This document shows positions 50,905 through 62,815 of a stretch of DNA of 64,000 nucleotides, in pieces (the first letter of the stretch is position 1; every line of letters begins with the position of its first letter). The DNA lies in the NCBI RefSeq assembly GCF_949987515.2, contig NC_082694.2, forward strand, positions 66,462,080-66,526,079, given 5' to 3'. The position numbers were made by a program, and so were the translations under genes. Under the pieces are notes generated by a model. It made no database searches and had not been told where the DNA came from. It saw nothing but the letters and a program-made list of their open reading frames with translations. Source of the stretch: Delphinus delphis (lineage: Eukaryota > Chordata > Mammalia > Artiodactyla > Delphinidae).

Positions 50905-51120
50905 GTAGTATGGGAAAGAGGCCATTCTGCTGAGTTTGAATCCCAGCTCTATCATTTACCAACTCCAATTTTGGGCAAATTACTTAACCTTACTCTGCCT
51001 CAGTTTTCCCTTCTGTAATGTAGGGATGAAAATATTAATTATCTCACAGCATTAGTATGAGAAATAAATAAGTTAATGTATGTAAAGTGCCTGGTATATT
51101 GTGTGTTATCTATTATTGTC
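50905..51120 (+). mobile_element. MIR, nearly full length
   Basis: GAATCCCAGCTCTATCATTT, GGGCAAATTACTTAACCTTA and TGTAAAGTGCCTGGTATATT in sense order. Confidence 0.9.
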
Positions 51121-51578
51121 ATTACTAAGATAGGATTACCATGGCATACCAGGAATGTGGCTAGTTTGAATGTTCCAACTAGATAATGTCAGAGTAACTC
51201 AGTAATCTTAACACCAGACAGAGAACTTACTGGTTAGTGTTGTATCCTCTCATTAGGTAGAAGGGCACCAGCCACATTATTGCAGGTTTAATCATTAGTG
51301 GTCCTCAGTGGTGCTAGTTTAGTGTTAACCATGTTGCAAATTTCACAGAATCTTTGAGTTCAGGGTTGGATGGTGCCCAAGAAAATCAAATCTAATTTCT
51401 TACCTCATGCTTGAAACCTCTTAAAATAAAGCTATAGAAGAGGAAGACTTTTATGAAAGAAGATCAGAAAAGCAAGAATATTGAAAGGGTATCAGATCTA
51501 CTTAAAAAATAAAACTGAGGAGATGGTAGAAAATAGTATGAATCAATAAAGTTTCAAAGATTGCTGGGAGTGGCCATT
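51121..51578. other. Upstream flank, unique
   Basis: Nothing recognisable. Confidence 0.45.
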
Positions 51579-51590
51579 AAGAGAAGCTGA

Positions 51591-51794
51591 GGGCTTCCCT
51601 GGTGGCGCAGTGGTTGAGAGTCTGCCTGCCGATGCAGGGGACACGGGTTCGTGCCCTGGTCCGGGAAGATCCCACATGCTGCGGAGCGGCTGGGCCCGTG
51701 AACCACGGCCGCTGAGCCTGCGCGTCCGGAGCCTGTGCTCTGCAGCGGGAGAGGCCACAACAGTGAGAGGCCGGGCGTACCGCAAAAAAGAAAA
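51591..51794 (+). mobile_element. CHRS-like short SINE
   Basis: A perfect 12-bp duplication AAGAGAAGCTGA (51579-51590 and 51795-51806). Short interrupted A tail. Confidence 0.94.
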
Positions 51795-51806
51795 AAGAGA
51801 AGCTGA

Positions 51807-52624
51807 AAGTAAGGGGGGTGGTTCTAAAGAGCTGATAGCCTGGGTCCAAAAGAGAGAATTTCATTCAGAAAAATGTCTGTGCCTTGGACACCAAGGGCAT
51901 ATTCTCAAGAGTCCACATTACTGCCTAAATGGGTTATTTGAAGGTCTTGGAACAACCGCTCCCCTCTTCCTGCCACCAGGCTGCCAAGAGACCTGGTACT
52001 TCTACTTTTGTGTTAAGACCTTGGGTGCCCTACTGAAAGAATATATATATATATATCATTTATGAGGAGTAAGCCCATATCATCCAAGGAACACTTAGAT
52101 TGAATTCCTCAGCTTAGGCCTAGCTAAGAGCAGGACATAAGTTATATACATAGCAAAAGAAGTTCTGCTGGGCAGAGGGGAAGGGAAATGCTCTGGGCGT
52201 TGGGACCCTCTTACAAGCAGGGAAGGTCAGAATGGAGCCTCAATGAAACCAGAGCAGGGAATGGTGGGGGGATGGAGTGAGGTAATACAGTATAGGGTTG
52301 TGAGTGAGGGTGTGGGAGGGGAGGGTGAAGGGTGGATGGAATCACCCACCTGGAGTTGGCTCTAGCTCCCAGAGGTTTCTTTCAAATGATCTGAAGAGCC
52401 ACAGACCTGTGGGGAGTCTTGACCCCCTCCAAGGAAGCAGGGTTAGATCAAGGCCCACATGTGCCCATGTGGGAATCTCCCTTCTGAACGCAGACTCCAG
52501 GGTCAGAGAGTTTTACATGCACTGTGGTTTGTCCCTGATGAGAGCAGCACCCTGTTTACAAGCACTTAAATATTTTTTTGCTGCCCCTTACACCCCTGGA
52601 AGCTGGAAAGGACAGTAACATTCT
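51807..52624. other. Upstream flank, unique
   Basis: Contains a short (AT)n run at about 52041-52056; otherwise nothing recognisable. Confidence 0.45.
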
Positions 52625-52725
52625 CCCCAAGATATGGAAGAGAACACGGAGGGTCAAAGAGGAGGGCAACTTGCCATTGGTTCCACAGCTGGACAGGAAG
52701 GAGTCAGACAGGCCTCACATCGGGA
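52625..52725 (-). mobile_element. MIR fragment (diverged)
   Basis: GAGAACACGGAGGGTCAAAG then TTCCACAGCTGGACAGGAAG. Confidence 0.5.
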
Positions 52726-53154
52726 GCCCCACAGCTGCCAGAAGGGAGCTTTGAGCCAAATGGAGAGCTGGTCAAAGCTATGGCAGGCACTCACCCCAGG
52801 TCATTATCTTAGAACATGACTGGGCTGGGCTGGCTGCCCTAGGTGTTTCCTCCCACAGGGAGGGCTCTGCTAAGGAGCTGCCACCCTGTAGAGGTCATAC
52901 ACCTGGGTGTGGGCACACAGTACTGTCATGAGGCTTGGTTGCTGCCCCGGCTGCAACAGCACCTCCTGCTCTAGCCCTGTGGTCACCGCCACTCCTCCAT
53001 TCTCTTCATTCATTCATTCAACACACAGTGAGCACTGACACACTAAGAATACAGAGGCAAAATAGGCCCCTATCACGGCCTTTTAGCGTGGGGGAAGGAG
53101 GCAGTGGCTAAGCAGACGAGGGCAACGAAATCTTGACTCTCTTTTCAAGAGCGG

Positions 53155-53205
53155 GAGGATAGTGAAGTGGTTAGTATCACAGACTTTGGAGCCAGAATGG
53201 GAAAA
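53155..53205 (+). mobile_element. MIR 5' fragment (tentative)
   Basis: GAAGTGGTTAGTATCACAGA then CTTTGGAGCCAGA resembles the tRNA-derived MIR head. Confidence 0.5.
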
Positions 53206-53674
53206 TGAATTAAGGCAGGAGGATATATTTGAAGGTATCGTAATTGAGAATGTTGTAGAAATAAAGAAAATATAAAACTTCTGTTGAAAGGATTCAGTGT
53301 TAAACAAGATAGATAAAAAAAGGAACTCACACCTAGAAATATTGTAGTAAAAGTTAAGAACATTAACAACAAGGAAAATTCTCAAAATATTTATAAAGAA
53401 AAAGTAGATCAATGAAAAAGGAAAAAGAATCAGAATTATATGAAACCTCAATAACAAAAATGCATACAAGAAAGCAATGAAGTAATATTTTTAGTGTTGG
53501 TGGAAAAGGACTTCAAACCTAGAATTTTATATCCAGCCAAAACATCATTTAAATGCAAGTAAAATAAAAGTAGTATCAAGTATATAAGGCTTCAGAGGGC
53601 TTACTCCAAACCCCTTTTGAAACATTCTTAGAGCCAATTTTTCAATGCAGGAAATTAGAAAAAAGCTCCAGAAT

Positions 53675-53762
53675 AAACCTAGAAGGAGGAAGAGGAGAAG
53701 GATGAGGGAGGAGGAGGAGGAGAAGAAGGAAGAGGAGCAGAAGGAGGGGAGGAAAGGAAAAC
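53675..53762 (+). repeat. Purine-rich (GGA/GAA)n tract
   Basis: Almost pure A/G over about 85 bases with GGAGGAGGAGGAGAAG units, inside the L1. It produces a lysine/glutamate-rich spurious frame. Confidence 0.9.
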
Positions 53763-55581
53763 ATAACATAATGTCAGAAATCAGAGAGACAGAGTGCAGA
53801 AACGACAAGACATTAAGCTGGTTTCTTGAAAAGGTTGTAAAATATACAAATAGTATATGACAAAGTTAGAAGAAGAAAAAAGATATGTAAACATGCAATT
53901 AATATTGAAAGAAGCACCAGCACAAAAAGTTTTAGACTAACAATATTATGAAAAATTGAAATTTGGAGACATTAAAATTGATACAATTCTGGAAAAATAT
54001 GAAATTCCAAAGTTGCAACAGTAATAAACAGCCAACTAAATTGTCAAGTATTCAATAAAGAATTACAGTGTAATCAAAGATCTCTCCTCTTCCTGAAAAG
54101 CCCTAGGCTCAGATGGTTTTACAGATAAGTTCCACCTAATCATAAGGATGAGATAATACCCTGACATATACAAACTGTTCCAGAAAATAGAAATCAGTTT
54201 CGCCTTTGTTATAAGACTGGTCTAACCTTCATTACAAAGTCAGATAAGGATGGTAAAAAAAAAGAAACAAAAAACTATAAGGCTATTTCATGTTTGAATA
54301 TCGATATGAAATTCTACATAAAATATTACCTAACTGTATCCAAGAGTGTATTTAAAAAGTTATGACCAAGTAAGGTTTATTTTTAGAATACACGAAAGTT
54401 TAATGTGAGAAAAAACTATTAATGTAATTTTTACCATTAATGAACAGAAGAAGAAAAATTTCATGATTATCTCAAGAAATGTTTTAAAAAACATTTGAAC
54501 TTTTATTGTGAAAACCATTTGTATCAAATAAACACTTTTGAATTTTTTTAAAAAGTCTCCAAAAAAACTAGAATAAATGTTTATTTTCTCAACTTGATGA
54601 AGGCTATATATTAAGTGTCTACAACATATATATTACATGGAGAAAGTTTAGATTCATCCCCACAATCAAGGGTGCCTGTTATCACTGCTATGGCTCAGCA
54701 TAGTACTAGAGACCTAGCTAAAGCAATAAAAATCAGAAAAATAAATAAGAGCTATAGGAAGGAAAGAGAGAGAACTCTGACCGACCACACTGACAACTCA
54801 ACATAATAAAAAAATTATTAGCACTAATAAGAAAGCTCAGCGTTTGCTCAATGAAGATATCACAAATATCTTTCTCCTATTGATATATCACCTATAAAAA
54901 GTATATTAAAATAGAAAATATATGAAAAACATACAGTTTTTTTCAAAATAGCAAAAACAAAACAAGCCATGATGTATTTGAGTATCATTCTTACAAAAGA
55001 AGCATAATACCTTTAAAGAGAAAAAAATTAAACAAAAAAATCAGACCTACAGAATGGGAGAAAATATTTGCAAATCATATATCTGATAAGGGGTTAAAAT
55101 CCAAAAAATATAAAGAGCTCATATAACTCAACAGCAAACAAACAAATGCTCTGATTTTTTTTTTAAGAGACCTCTTTCTAGAGAAGACATACAAATGGCC
55201 AACAGGTAAAAAGGCACTCAGCATCACTAATCATCAGGGAAAGTCAAATCGAAAGCGCAATGATATATTACCTCACACCTGTTAGAATGACTGTCCTCCA
55301 AAAGGCAAGAGATAACAAATGCTGGCAAGGATGTAAAGAAAAGGGAACCCTTCTGCACTGTGGGTGGGAATGTTAACTGGTGCAGCCACTATGGAAAACA
55401 GTATGGAAGTTCCTCAAAAAAATTAAAAATAGAACTACCATATGGTCCAGCAACCCCACTTCTAGATATATATCCAAAGGAAATGGAAACAGGATTTCTA
55501 AAAGAAATCTGGACTCCCATGTTCTTTGCAGCATTTTATTCAGGATATCCAAGATTGAAAACAACCTAAGTGTCTGCCAGT

Positions 55582-55656
55582 GGATGAATGGGTAAAGAAG
55601 ATGTGAGATACAGATACAGATATAGACATAATCTCACATCTTCTCTATCCATTCAT
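55582..55656. repeat. Inverted repeat (hairpin) within the L1 3' region
   Basis: The left arm 55582-55609 ends GAAGATGTGAGAT and the right arm 55631-55656 begins ATCTCACATCTTC. The arms are about 26 bp with two mismatches around a 21-base loop. The right arm is an inverted copy of the normal L1 text on the left. Confidence 0.9.
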
Positions 55657-56179
55657 ATGTTTTATATATATATGAATGTTATTCAGCCATGAGAAAGAGG
55701 GACGTCCTGCCATTTGTGACAACATGGATGGACCTTGAGGGCATCATGCTAAGTGAAACAAGTCAGACAGAGAAAGACAAATACTGTATGATATCACTTA
55801 TACATGAAATCTAAAAAGCTGAATTCATGGAAATAGACTATAATGGTGATTGCCAGGGGCTGGAGGTGGGGGAAATGGGGAAATATTTGTCAAAGGGTAC
55901 AGAATTCCAGTTATAAGATGAAATAGTTCTGGGAATCTAATATACAGTATGGTGATTATAGTTAATAATACTGTATTTATACTTGAAAGTTGCCGAGAGT
56001 AGAACTTAAATGTTCTCACCACAGAAAAAGAGATGGTAATTATGTGATGTGATGCAGGTGTTAGCTAGCACTATGGTGGTAATCATTTCACAATATACAA
56101 GTATATCAAATCAACATCATTGTACACCTTAAACTTACACGATTATATGTCAATTATATCTCAGTAAATCTGGGGAGGA

Positions 56180-56340
56180 GGGCAGAAACTTCAGTGTGCA
56201 TAGAAATCATATGGGGAATCTTGTTAAAATGCAGATCGAATTCAGTAGAAGTTGGTGTACCTGAAATTCTGCATCTCTAACAAGCTCCCAGCTTCCAGAT
56301 GGCAATGCTGCTGGTCTAGGGACTACATTTTGAGTAGTAA
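56180..56340 (-). mobile_element. MER5A-like hAT MITE (diverged)
   Basis: GTGCATAGAAATCATATGGG, CTTGTTAAAATGCAGAT and GCTGCTGGTCTAGGGACTAC in reverse MER5A order. Confidence 0.75.
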
Positions 56341-56346
56341 TGCAAT

Positions 56347-56553
56347 AGATCTGTGCTTTCCAATAGGTAGCCATATGAAGCTATTTAAATTTTAATTTAA
56401 ATTAATTAAAATTAAATTTTAGCTCCTCAGTCACACAAGCCACATTGCAGCTGCTCAAATAGCCACACGTCGCTAGCGGCTACCATACTGGACAGTACAA
56501 AAGTATAGAACATTTCCATTATCGTGGTAAGTTCTATGGGACACCACTGCTTC
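56347..56553 (-). mobile_element. hAT-type MITE (GCTGTCCAAT family), copy 2
   Basis: The complement reads GGTGTCCCATAGAACTTACC, then ATAATGGAAATGTTCTATAC and GCTACCTATTGGAAAGC at the far end. The ends are inverted, and it keeps the AT-rich core (TTAAATTTTAATTTAAATTA) that copy 1 has lost in part. Confidence 0.75.
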
Positions 56554-58039
56554 AGCATCCAACTATTAAAGAGTACGAAAAACTTGTAGAAGATCAAAGC
56601 AAGAGTTCAGTGATTTACTGTCAGCCTCATAAGGAGCTTACTCGGACTTTAGGTGACGGTGAGGACTGACTAATGTGTTGATTGTGTACATCACTGTCAC
56701 CAACCTGGATGAAGGACTCAGAAGCATGTACAGTAAATAAACAAATAATACAAAACGAAGAGGGAAACACGTCCAAGATGATAAAAAGTCTAGAATAATA
56801 TAAAACAAATCAGAAGCCAATAAGAATAAAACAAATTAAGTAGGCACAAGTAGCAGGTAATATACTTAGGGATGCAGGAGTAGGGGATGAGTAAAGCATA
56901 TAAATATAAATGGGAAATGACTAGAAGTGTAGGAGAAAAGGAATCAAAATTAGGGTCCATGAGTTGTGAACGACAATAACAAAAAAATGCTTGTTAATAG
57001 CATCATAAACACATTATTGGTCAGAAATGTATCTGGCTCAAGCCTACAAATGAATGAATAAATAAATCAATCAATCAGTGAAAGAACCAACCAACCAAAT
57101 CAGAGGGGGTGCCCATTTAGGGGGTAAGAAGAGGTGTTGAGTGGGAACACAAATTGGGGATGATAGGAAAAGGAAATAAAATTAAATCAAACAAAACAAA
57201 AGAAGGTCTTCGCTTAGCTTGACGATGATAATGTACATAAGTTGAGAATGATGACCTTATATGTCTATACCGGGAGTTTAAAAAGAGAGAAAGCAGATGG
57301 AGAGAGATAGAAGATCTCTCTTGATAGAAAAATTAGTACAAGGTGGTGTCTTTAAGGCCATAAGACCAGGTTCTGAATTGGTTGGGGTTTTGTCATTGTT
57401 GTTCTTGTTGTTGTTTTTTAACTACTGCTTGACTTTGGACAAATTGTTAAGCTGGCTGAGAGTCTCTTTCTCTTAAAAAATTGGAGTTAAAACTGTATCT
57501 GTCCTACCTCCCTCTCAGGACTGTTGGCCTGGTGAACAAAATCACAAATGAGATGGGAAGTTGTGCTCCTGGGAAGAACTGTAAAGTGTTGTTACTGTGA
57601 CGAGTGCCGGGTTGGGGGTGAGCAGCAACGGGGTCCTTGGTCTCTCGCACTTAGCCTCACCAGCAGCATTTCAGTTCTGAGCTGTCTGGCTGGGAAGGGA
57701 CTCTGCCCACCATCCCTGGGGCTGAGGGAGCTGGGCCACATCACTGAAAATCAGGCCTCTCAGGTGCTGCCGGGGAGGTTTGGGGCTCTCCTCTGAGGAC
57801 ACAGGACCCCGGAGGACAGGCAGCCCATGTGAAGCATGTCAACTGGAGTGGAGTGTCCTGAGGTCAGAGTGAACCTGATCAGAGAATGGGGGCAGTGGCA
57901 TCCCCTCCTCTGCCTACCACCTCCACATCCCCAGCTCCACACCCCCTCCCCTGGCCTCCCAGCACAGGTGTCAACCTGGCCTCCTTGTCAACAGCTCACG
58001 TGCTAGTGAGAGACACTAGAGCAGCCTTCATTCAAACCC
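56554..58039. other. Upstream flank, unique
   Basis: A degenerate tetranucleotide patch (GAATAAATAAATCAATCAAT) lies at about 57050-57105. No gene recognised. Confidence 0.45.
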
Positions 58040-58190
58040 AGCTCCACTAACCTGCCAGCACATTTTATAATTTGCAAAGTACTTTAGCTGATCATCCTAC
58101 GAGGCAGTTGTTATTACCTTCTTTTCATGGATGCAGACGCAGGCACAAACAGGGAGAGTGACAGAAGATAGACACTGGGGGATTCAGGAC
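58040..58190 (-). mobile_element. MIR-family fragment
   Basis: TTTATAATTTGCAAAGTACT and CTACGAGGCAGTTGTTATTA in reverse order. Confidence 0.6.
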
Positions 58191-58624
58191 CCAAATCTTG
58201 GATTGTTTGTATTCGAATCCGTGCATGTTTCAGTGTCTTGTGCTGCTGTGGGCCTCTTGCCTTCTGGGTGCAGGGGACCCAGAAGAGGAGAATGCTTTTC
58301 TTTCCATACCCCTGGCTCCCAGATGCATGCCACCTGAAACCACAGCGGTCCACACCGGCACTTTCCTACTCTTTCTTTGGGTTCCCTCTCGGTGAAAAAT
58401 TCTTACTCCCAGACCTCCGTGGGCTTTAAAGGATGTAAGCACCTATATAGAATGGCAGGCTTCTGCCCTCTGCTGGCAACTCACGAGATTGCCCTGAGCT
58501 AACCCATCCATTCAATTCCACCAAATCCATTTCTTCTTCTTTGAGATCACTTTCTTTCTTGAATAAATACTCTGGGATTTTTCCAGCTCTTACTGTGTCT
58601 GAACAGAATACAAATCATAATATC

Positions 58625-58845
58625 ATACAATGAGCATCAGACTAAAAGTTAGGAAACCTCGGCTCGAAACTGCTTGTTTTTTGTGGGATATTGGGCAAAT
58701 CTTTCAGCTTCTTTGAGCCTCAGTTTCCTTATTTGTAAAATGGGTATAATATCTACCCCTTGGAATGACCGTGAGGATTGAGTGATAGGAAATACTTGAG
58801 GGTCACAGAGTGGGGTCTGAGGAGAGTCCCAGTTAATATTTGTTC
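58625..58845 (+). mobile_element. MIR
   Basis: GAGCCTCAGTTTCCTTATTT then GTAAAATGGGTATAATATCT and GTGAGGATTGAGTGATAGG. Confidence 0.9.
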
Positions 58846-59696
58846 GTACTCATGGCTTTGCAGGATTTCCAGGACTCCTCTACTTGCAGGAGACCTCCTA
58901 AATTCAGTTCAAATAGTTCAAAGATTCATAGAGCTGGAAGGCAGCTAAAGGCAGGTCACAAAGTGGTTTTTAGAGGCTCCCTGTAACGCACATTAAAAGT
59001 AGCCAACACCCTATTCATTGTTCAAATAGTCCTGCCCCCAAACCTCACCCCATATCCTCACAAAATGCGGAAGCTGAGCGTCTTGAGAAGCAGCCCATTT
59101 CCCCTTTGGCCAACTTGGCCTGGGAGCAAGTTCTCTCTCCCTTGTGGGAGAGCATCCCACTTGACCCAGAAGTGAGGCCCAGAAGTAAGGTCAAGGGGAA
59201 TGCTTGGGGCATATGGTACTTTCTGCCAAAATCCATTTGCTCTGCTCTTCGGTGGATTAGTATAAGCTGGGGGCTGCCTGGTTCTGCCTTTATTAAAACA
59301 TCTCATTCTTGAATTCTCCCACGTTGGAGTGACATTTGGAAGAACACAGTCCCTACCTTACAATGCAAGTGTTTTTGAGTGGGTCTTTTGGCCATTCGTA
59401 GCTCCATGTGGAAGCCAGCCCCACTCACTGATGCCTGCAGCACAGGGGTCAGAACTACCATTTGTGAGAGGTTATTTGGGGACAGGTAAGCCTGGATGGG
59501 GTGAGGGACCTAGAGCAGTGAGGGGACCAGGGAAGGCCATCTGGGGAGAAGAGCACCCAAACCGGGAGGCTGGGGACATGTTCGGAAAAGGAGGTGGAGA
59601 AGGCAACTTGAATTTCTTGACAGTTTTGGCAGAGGAGCTGCTGAGAATCATCTCATACTCTTTGCCACTTGCGGGCAGGTTTTGCATTCCTGCATT
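58846..59696. other. Upstream flank, unique
   Basis: No gene recognised. Conflicting short open frames occur at 59045-59742. Confidence 0.45.
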
Positions 59697-59715
59697 AAGA
59701 AATCACCCAGTCTGG

Positions 59716-60046
59716 GGACTTCCCTGGTGGTGCAGTGGTTAAGAATCCACCTGCCAATGCAGGGAACATGGGTTCGAGCCCTGGTCCGGGAAGATCCCAC
59801 ATGCCTCAGAGCAACCAAGCCTGTGCGCCACAACTACTGAGCCTGCGAGCCACAACTACTGAGCCGCATGCCACAACTACTGAAGCCAGTGTGCCTAGAG
59901 CCCGTGCTCCTCAACAAGAGAAGCCACCGCAATGAGAAGCCCACGCACCACAACAAAGAGTAGCCCCTGCTCGCCGCAACTAGAGAAAGCCCGCACGCAG
60001 CAATGAACACCCATGCAGCCAAAAAATTAAAAAAAAAAAAAAAAGA
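59716..60046 (+). mobile_element. CHR SINE, long form
   Basis: A 19-bp duplication AAGAAATCACCCAGTCTGG (59697-59715), with one mismatch in the right copy (60047-60065). Poly(A)-rich tail. Confidence 0.95.
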
Positions 60047-60344
60047 AAGAAATCACTCAGTCTGGATGGCTACACACCTCAGCCTCCCAGAGCCCTCCCA
60101 TTCTCCCCAGAACCCAAATCTGATTGCCAAGCGTCTGCCCTGCAGCTCATTGTTCTCCTACTTAATCCATCTTCTATTCCCTTTGGAGGGAAGGGAGAGG
60201 GATAGTGATGATGTGGAGGAGATACAGGCAGGTTTGCCCATTCCTTCCTTGCCTTTTATTTGTACAATACAGACACCGTTTCCCTGACTCACTATTTGTG
60301 GGGTCTCCAGAAAAAATTAATTCTGAATGCTTTATCTCCCCTGC

Positions 60345-60445
60345 TAGTCTGTGGGAGCCTTGAATGTAGGAACCAGGACTTCATGTGTCTGAAGCCTCAC
60401 ATAGTGCCTGGCACACGACAGGTGTACAAAAATGTGTGTTGAATT
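60345..60445 (+). mobile_element. L2 3' terminus
   Basis: TAGTGCCTGGCACACGACAG and TGTGTGTTGAATTTAAATGA match the L2 end. Confidence 0.8.
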
Positions 60446-60504
60446 TAAATGAACAGCAAGTCATCTGAAGAGTTTAAAGTTGGAAGCTTGACATCATTTA
60501 GTCT

Positions 60505-60605
60505 AGTAGCTCTCAAACCTGGATGTGCATTAGAATCACCCTAGGAGCTTTAAAAAGAAAATTAGAGCCCTAGTCCCTCCTTAGACCAGTTAAATCAGAA
60601 TCTCT
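60505..60605 (-). mobile_element. MER5A-like fragment
   Basis: CTCAAACCTGGATGTGCATT, AGAATCACCCTAGGAGCTTT and AATCAGAATCTCTGAGAG in reverse order. Confidence 0.8.
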
Positions 60606-61040
60606 GAGAGCAAGATTTTCATAGTTAAATGACCAGAAAAGAGCTCATCACCTGAAGGCATGCTGCAGTGAATCCTTTTATGAAACTGAGGTCACTTTCT
60701 AATGCACCCTAATTATCCACTGCATTATGTTTCAGTCATATAATACATTTTCTTAAAGTTGAGCCTATGTGCTCTAAATACATAGAACATGAATTTTTAA
60801 ATAAGTAACTAGCAAATATAGAAGGAAAAAGGTAATTTTCACTGGGTATTCAGAGACTTGCCCATTTGTGGAGTGGCAAAAGGTTCAGCATGATATCATA
60901 ATGGTTGAGCTGAATTTCATTTGAAAAAATGACAAATAACCCAAAGGATGGAAAGGAGTGAGAGAAGGAAGACCCCCACCCCCAATAAGAGTCTTTGTGT
61001 GACCTATTGGGACAGATTCTGGTCTAAAGACACCTTCTTT
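60606..61040. other. Upstream flank, unique
   Basis: Nothing recognisable. Confidence 0.45.
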
Positions 61041-61172
61041 GGGGACTTCCCTGGCGGTCCAGTGGTTAGGACTCCGCACTTCCACTGCAGGGGGCGAAGG
61101 TTTGATCCCTGGTCGGGGAACTAAGATTCCATATGTCTTATGGTGTGACAAAAAAAAAAAAACCCAAAAAAC
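61041..61172 (+). mobile_element. CHR-2-like short SINE
   Basis: The head GGGACTTCCCTGGCGGTCCA and GGTTTGATCCCTGGTCGGGG differ from the other SINEs in the window and lack the CCACAACTACTGAGCC body. Duplicated AAAGACACCT flanks it, with an interrupted A tail. Confidence 0.9.
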
Positions 61173-61429
61173 AAAGACACCTCTGGAAATGTGTATATAT
61201 CTGAATATCCTCTGTTTAAACAGAACAGAAGTGATAAGAATCTAGTGTGGGTTTTAATTATATTAAAGTGTCTGCTGAGAGAAGCTTGGCCAGCACTACC
61301 TACACAGCCCCAGCTGCATGGAGATGGCAGGGAGGGTTTTATAGATCACAGCACTTCAGGACTGGAGCAGGATAGAGACAGGCAGAACCTCAACGTCTTT
61401 CTCTGAGTGTGGTCCGGAACTAGCAGCGT

Positions 61430-61540
61430 GGACCTCCCTCATCCAGGAGCTCGTTAGACCTACTGAATCTGAATCTGCACCATAACAAGATCCCTGGATG
61501 GTGTACAAATACGCGGAAGGTTAAAAACATTGCCTTTAAA
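61430..61540 (+). mobile_element. MER5A-like fragment (diverged)
   Basis: CTCGTTAGACCTACTGAATC followed by TGAATCTGCACCATAACAAG fits the MER5A middle. Confidence 0.6.
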
Positions 61541-62419
61541 GGTGCCCCACTCAGCCCCCTTCTGATGATTGCCACTGGCTTTACGTGGAGAGGGCTAGAT
61601 CTTTTCTTTCTCACCCCAGTAGCCAGTGTGTAATAAACTCTTACAATATTTTAACAGCCTTTCTGAGCCCTCATGACATTTTCTCTTTATAGGGAAAAGA
61701 AAAAAAAATTAAAAAGAAATGAAATAGTTGTCATTACTGATTTGAGGCCCAGAGGGAGAGAGGAAGAGATCAAAAGTCAACATCTGTGATTCTGCAAATA
61801 GAAAATGAAATGTTTCCCAGGCGGGCTGGGAAGCAGCCATCGAGTGCTCGGCTGGTCCTTCGTGGTCCTGTCGGAGGTGGCTGAGTTCAGCCCAGAGCCT
61901 TTAAAGGGCTGAGGTGGGAGCGCTTAGCCAAACCCCCAGGAAAACTTGAGGTGGGTCTGCAAAGGCCTAGGCACCAAGAGCGCAGGCCACTAACAGTCCT
62001 CTGCTCACTGGAGACCCTCACAAGGAGCAGGATAAAATATCACCTGGACGTTGGACACTTCGTACAGGTAATGCTCCAGTTACCTCCTCCCCACCCCCAC
62101 CCCCAGCTCTGAGCCTTGTCCTTCCTCTGTCTGGGGACCAGGTCTATCTGGGGAGCATGAAAGTGATGTAGAGTCCGGAGCCTTCTTTCTGCTCTGAGAG
62201 AAAAGCCAGAGTGTTGCAAAGTAATCAAGCTGCCAGCGTTCTGCGCTGGGGTCGAACATGATGGGGGCCGGTGGGGTGGTCAGGGAGTGAGGGGATTCGT
62301 TCCAGAGACTTAAGTCTCCCAGAAATCCCTGTGATCCATCCATACCTGGATGGGCTTCCCCATCAGGGCTCCCAGAAGAGGTGGGACAGAAGCAAAAGTA
62401 GTGAATGCTACAACTGGCT
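61541..62419. other. Upstream flank, unique
   Basis: No gene recognised. The segment at 61820-61930 is GC-richer with several CpGs but has no clear structure. Confidence 0.4.
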
Positions 62420-62640
62420 TTAGTGAGCTCCTCCTGTGGGCCAAGCATGACACTAGGTCCTTTTCAAGCATCATCCCTGTTACTCTGAACAGGAACCCTA
62501 CAAAGCAAGCAGTCCCCCATTTTACAGAAGAGGAAAGCTGAAGCTCAGAAGGCATGAGTACCATCCCTATGTTCAAAGAATTAATACACAGCAGAGCTTG
62601 GATGAGTACCCAAGCTCAGTGGTCTTCTCCCTACTGTACC
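62420..62640 (-). mobile_element. MIR
   Basis: CCATTTTACAGAAGAGGAAA and TTAGTGAGCTCCTCCTGTGG in reverse order. Confidence 0.8.
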
Positions 62641-62679
62641 TGCCTCTGTACCCAGGGATTGAGAAGCACCCAGTTCTGG

Positions 62680-62815
62680 CCCTAGCCCTTAATTAATTGG
62701 CCCCGTCACCTTAAGCAAGGCATTTTGTTTCTCTTGGCCTTGGTGTGCTCATTTGTAACAATGGGGATTAATGGGCCTCCCTTGTGTTTTAAAGTGCCTG
62801 GCACTCAGCAAATCC
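62680..62815 (+). mobile_element. MIR (diverged)
   Basis: CACCTTAAGCAAGGCATTTT, CTCATTTGTAACAATGGGGA and AAGTGCCTGGCACTCAGCA. Confidence 0.7.

Larger units (their letters stand above)
53210..56175 (+). mobile_element. L1M element, about 3 kb, degraded
   Basis: L1 landmarks appear in sense order: CCTAGAATTTTATATCCAGC near 53518, GCCCTAGGCTCAGATGGTTT at about 54101, ACCTAGCTAAAGCAATAAAA near 54711, CACCTGTTAGAATGACTGTC near 55276, and the 3' tail ACATGGATGGACCTTGAGGG near 55722. Stops and frameshifts are frequent. A purine-rich (GGA)n stretch and a fold-back interrupt it. It could be two adjacent L1 fragments instead of one. Confidence 0.85.

Noticed and set aside
53645..53860. Lys/Glu-rich coiled-coil-like frame
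   Set aside because: It is the translation of the purine-rich tract inside an L1.
53210..56175. Possible active L1 or reverse-transcriptase gene
   Set aside because: Multiple stops, indels, a purine tract and a fold-back break the frame; no ORF of useful length remains.
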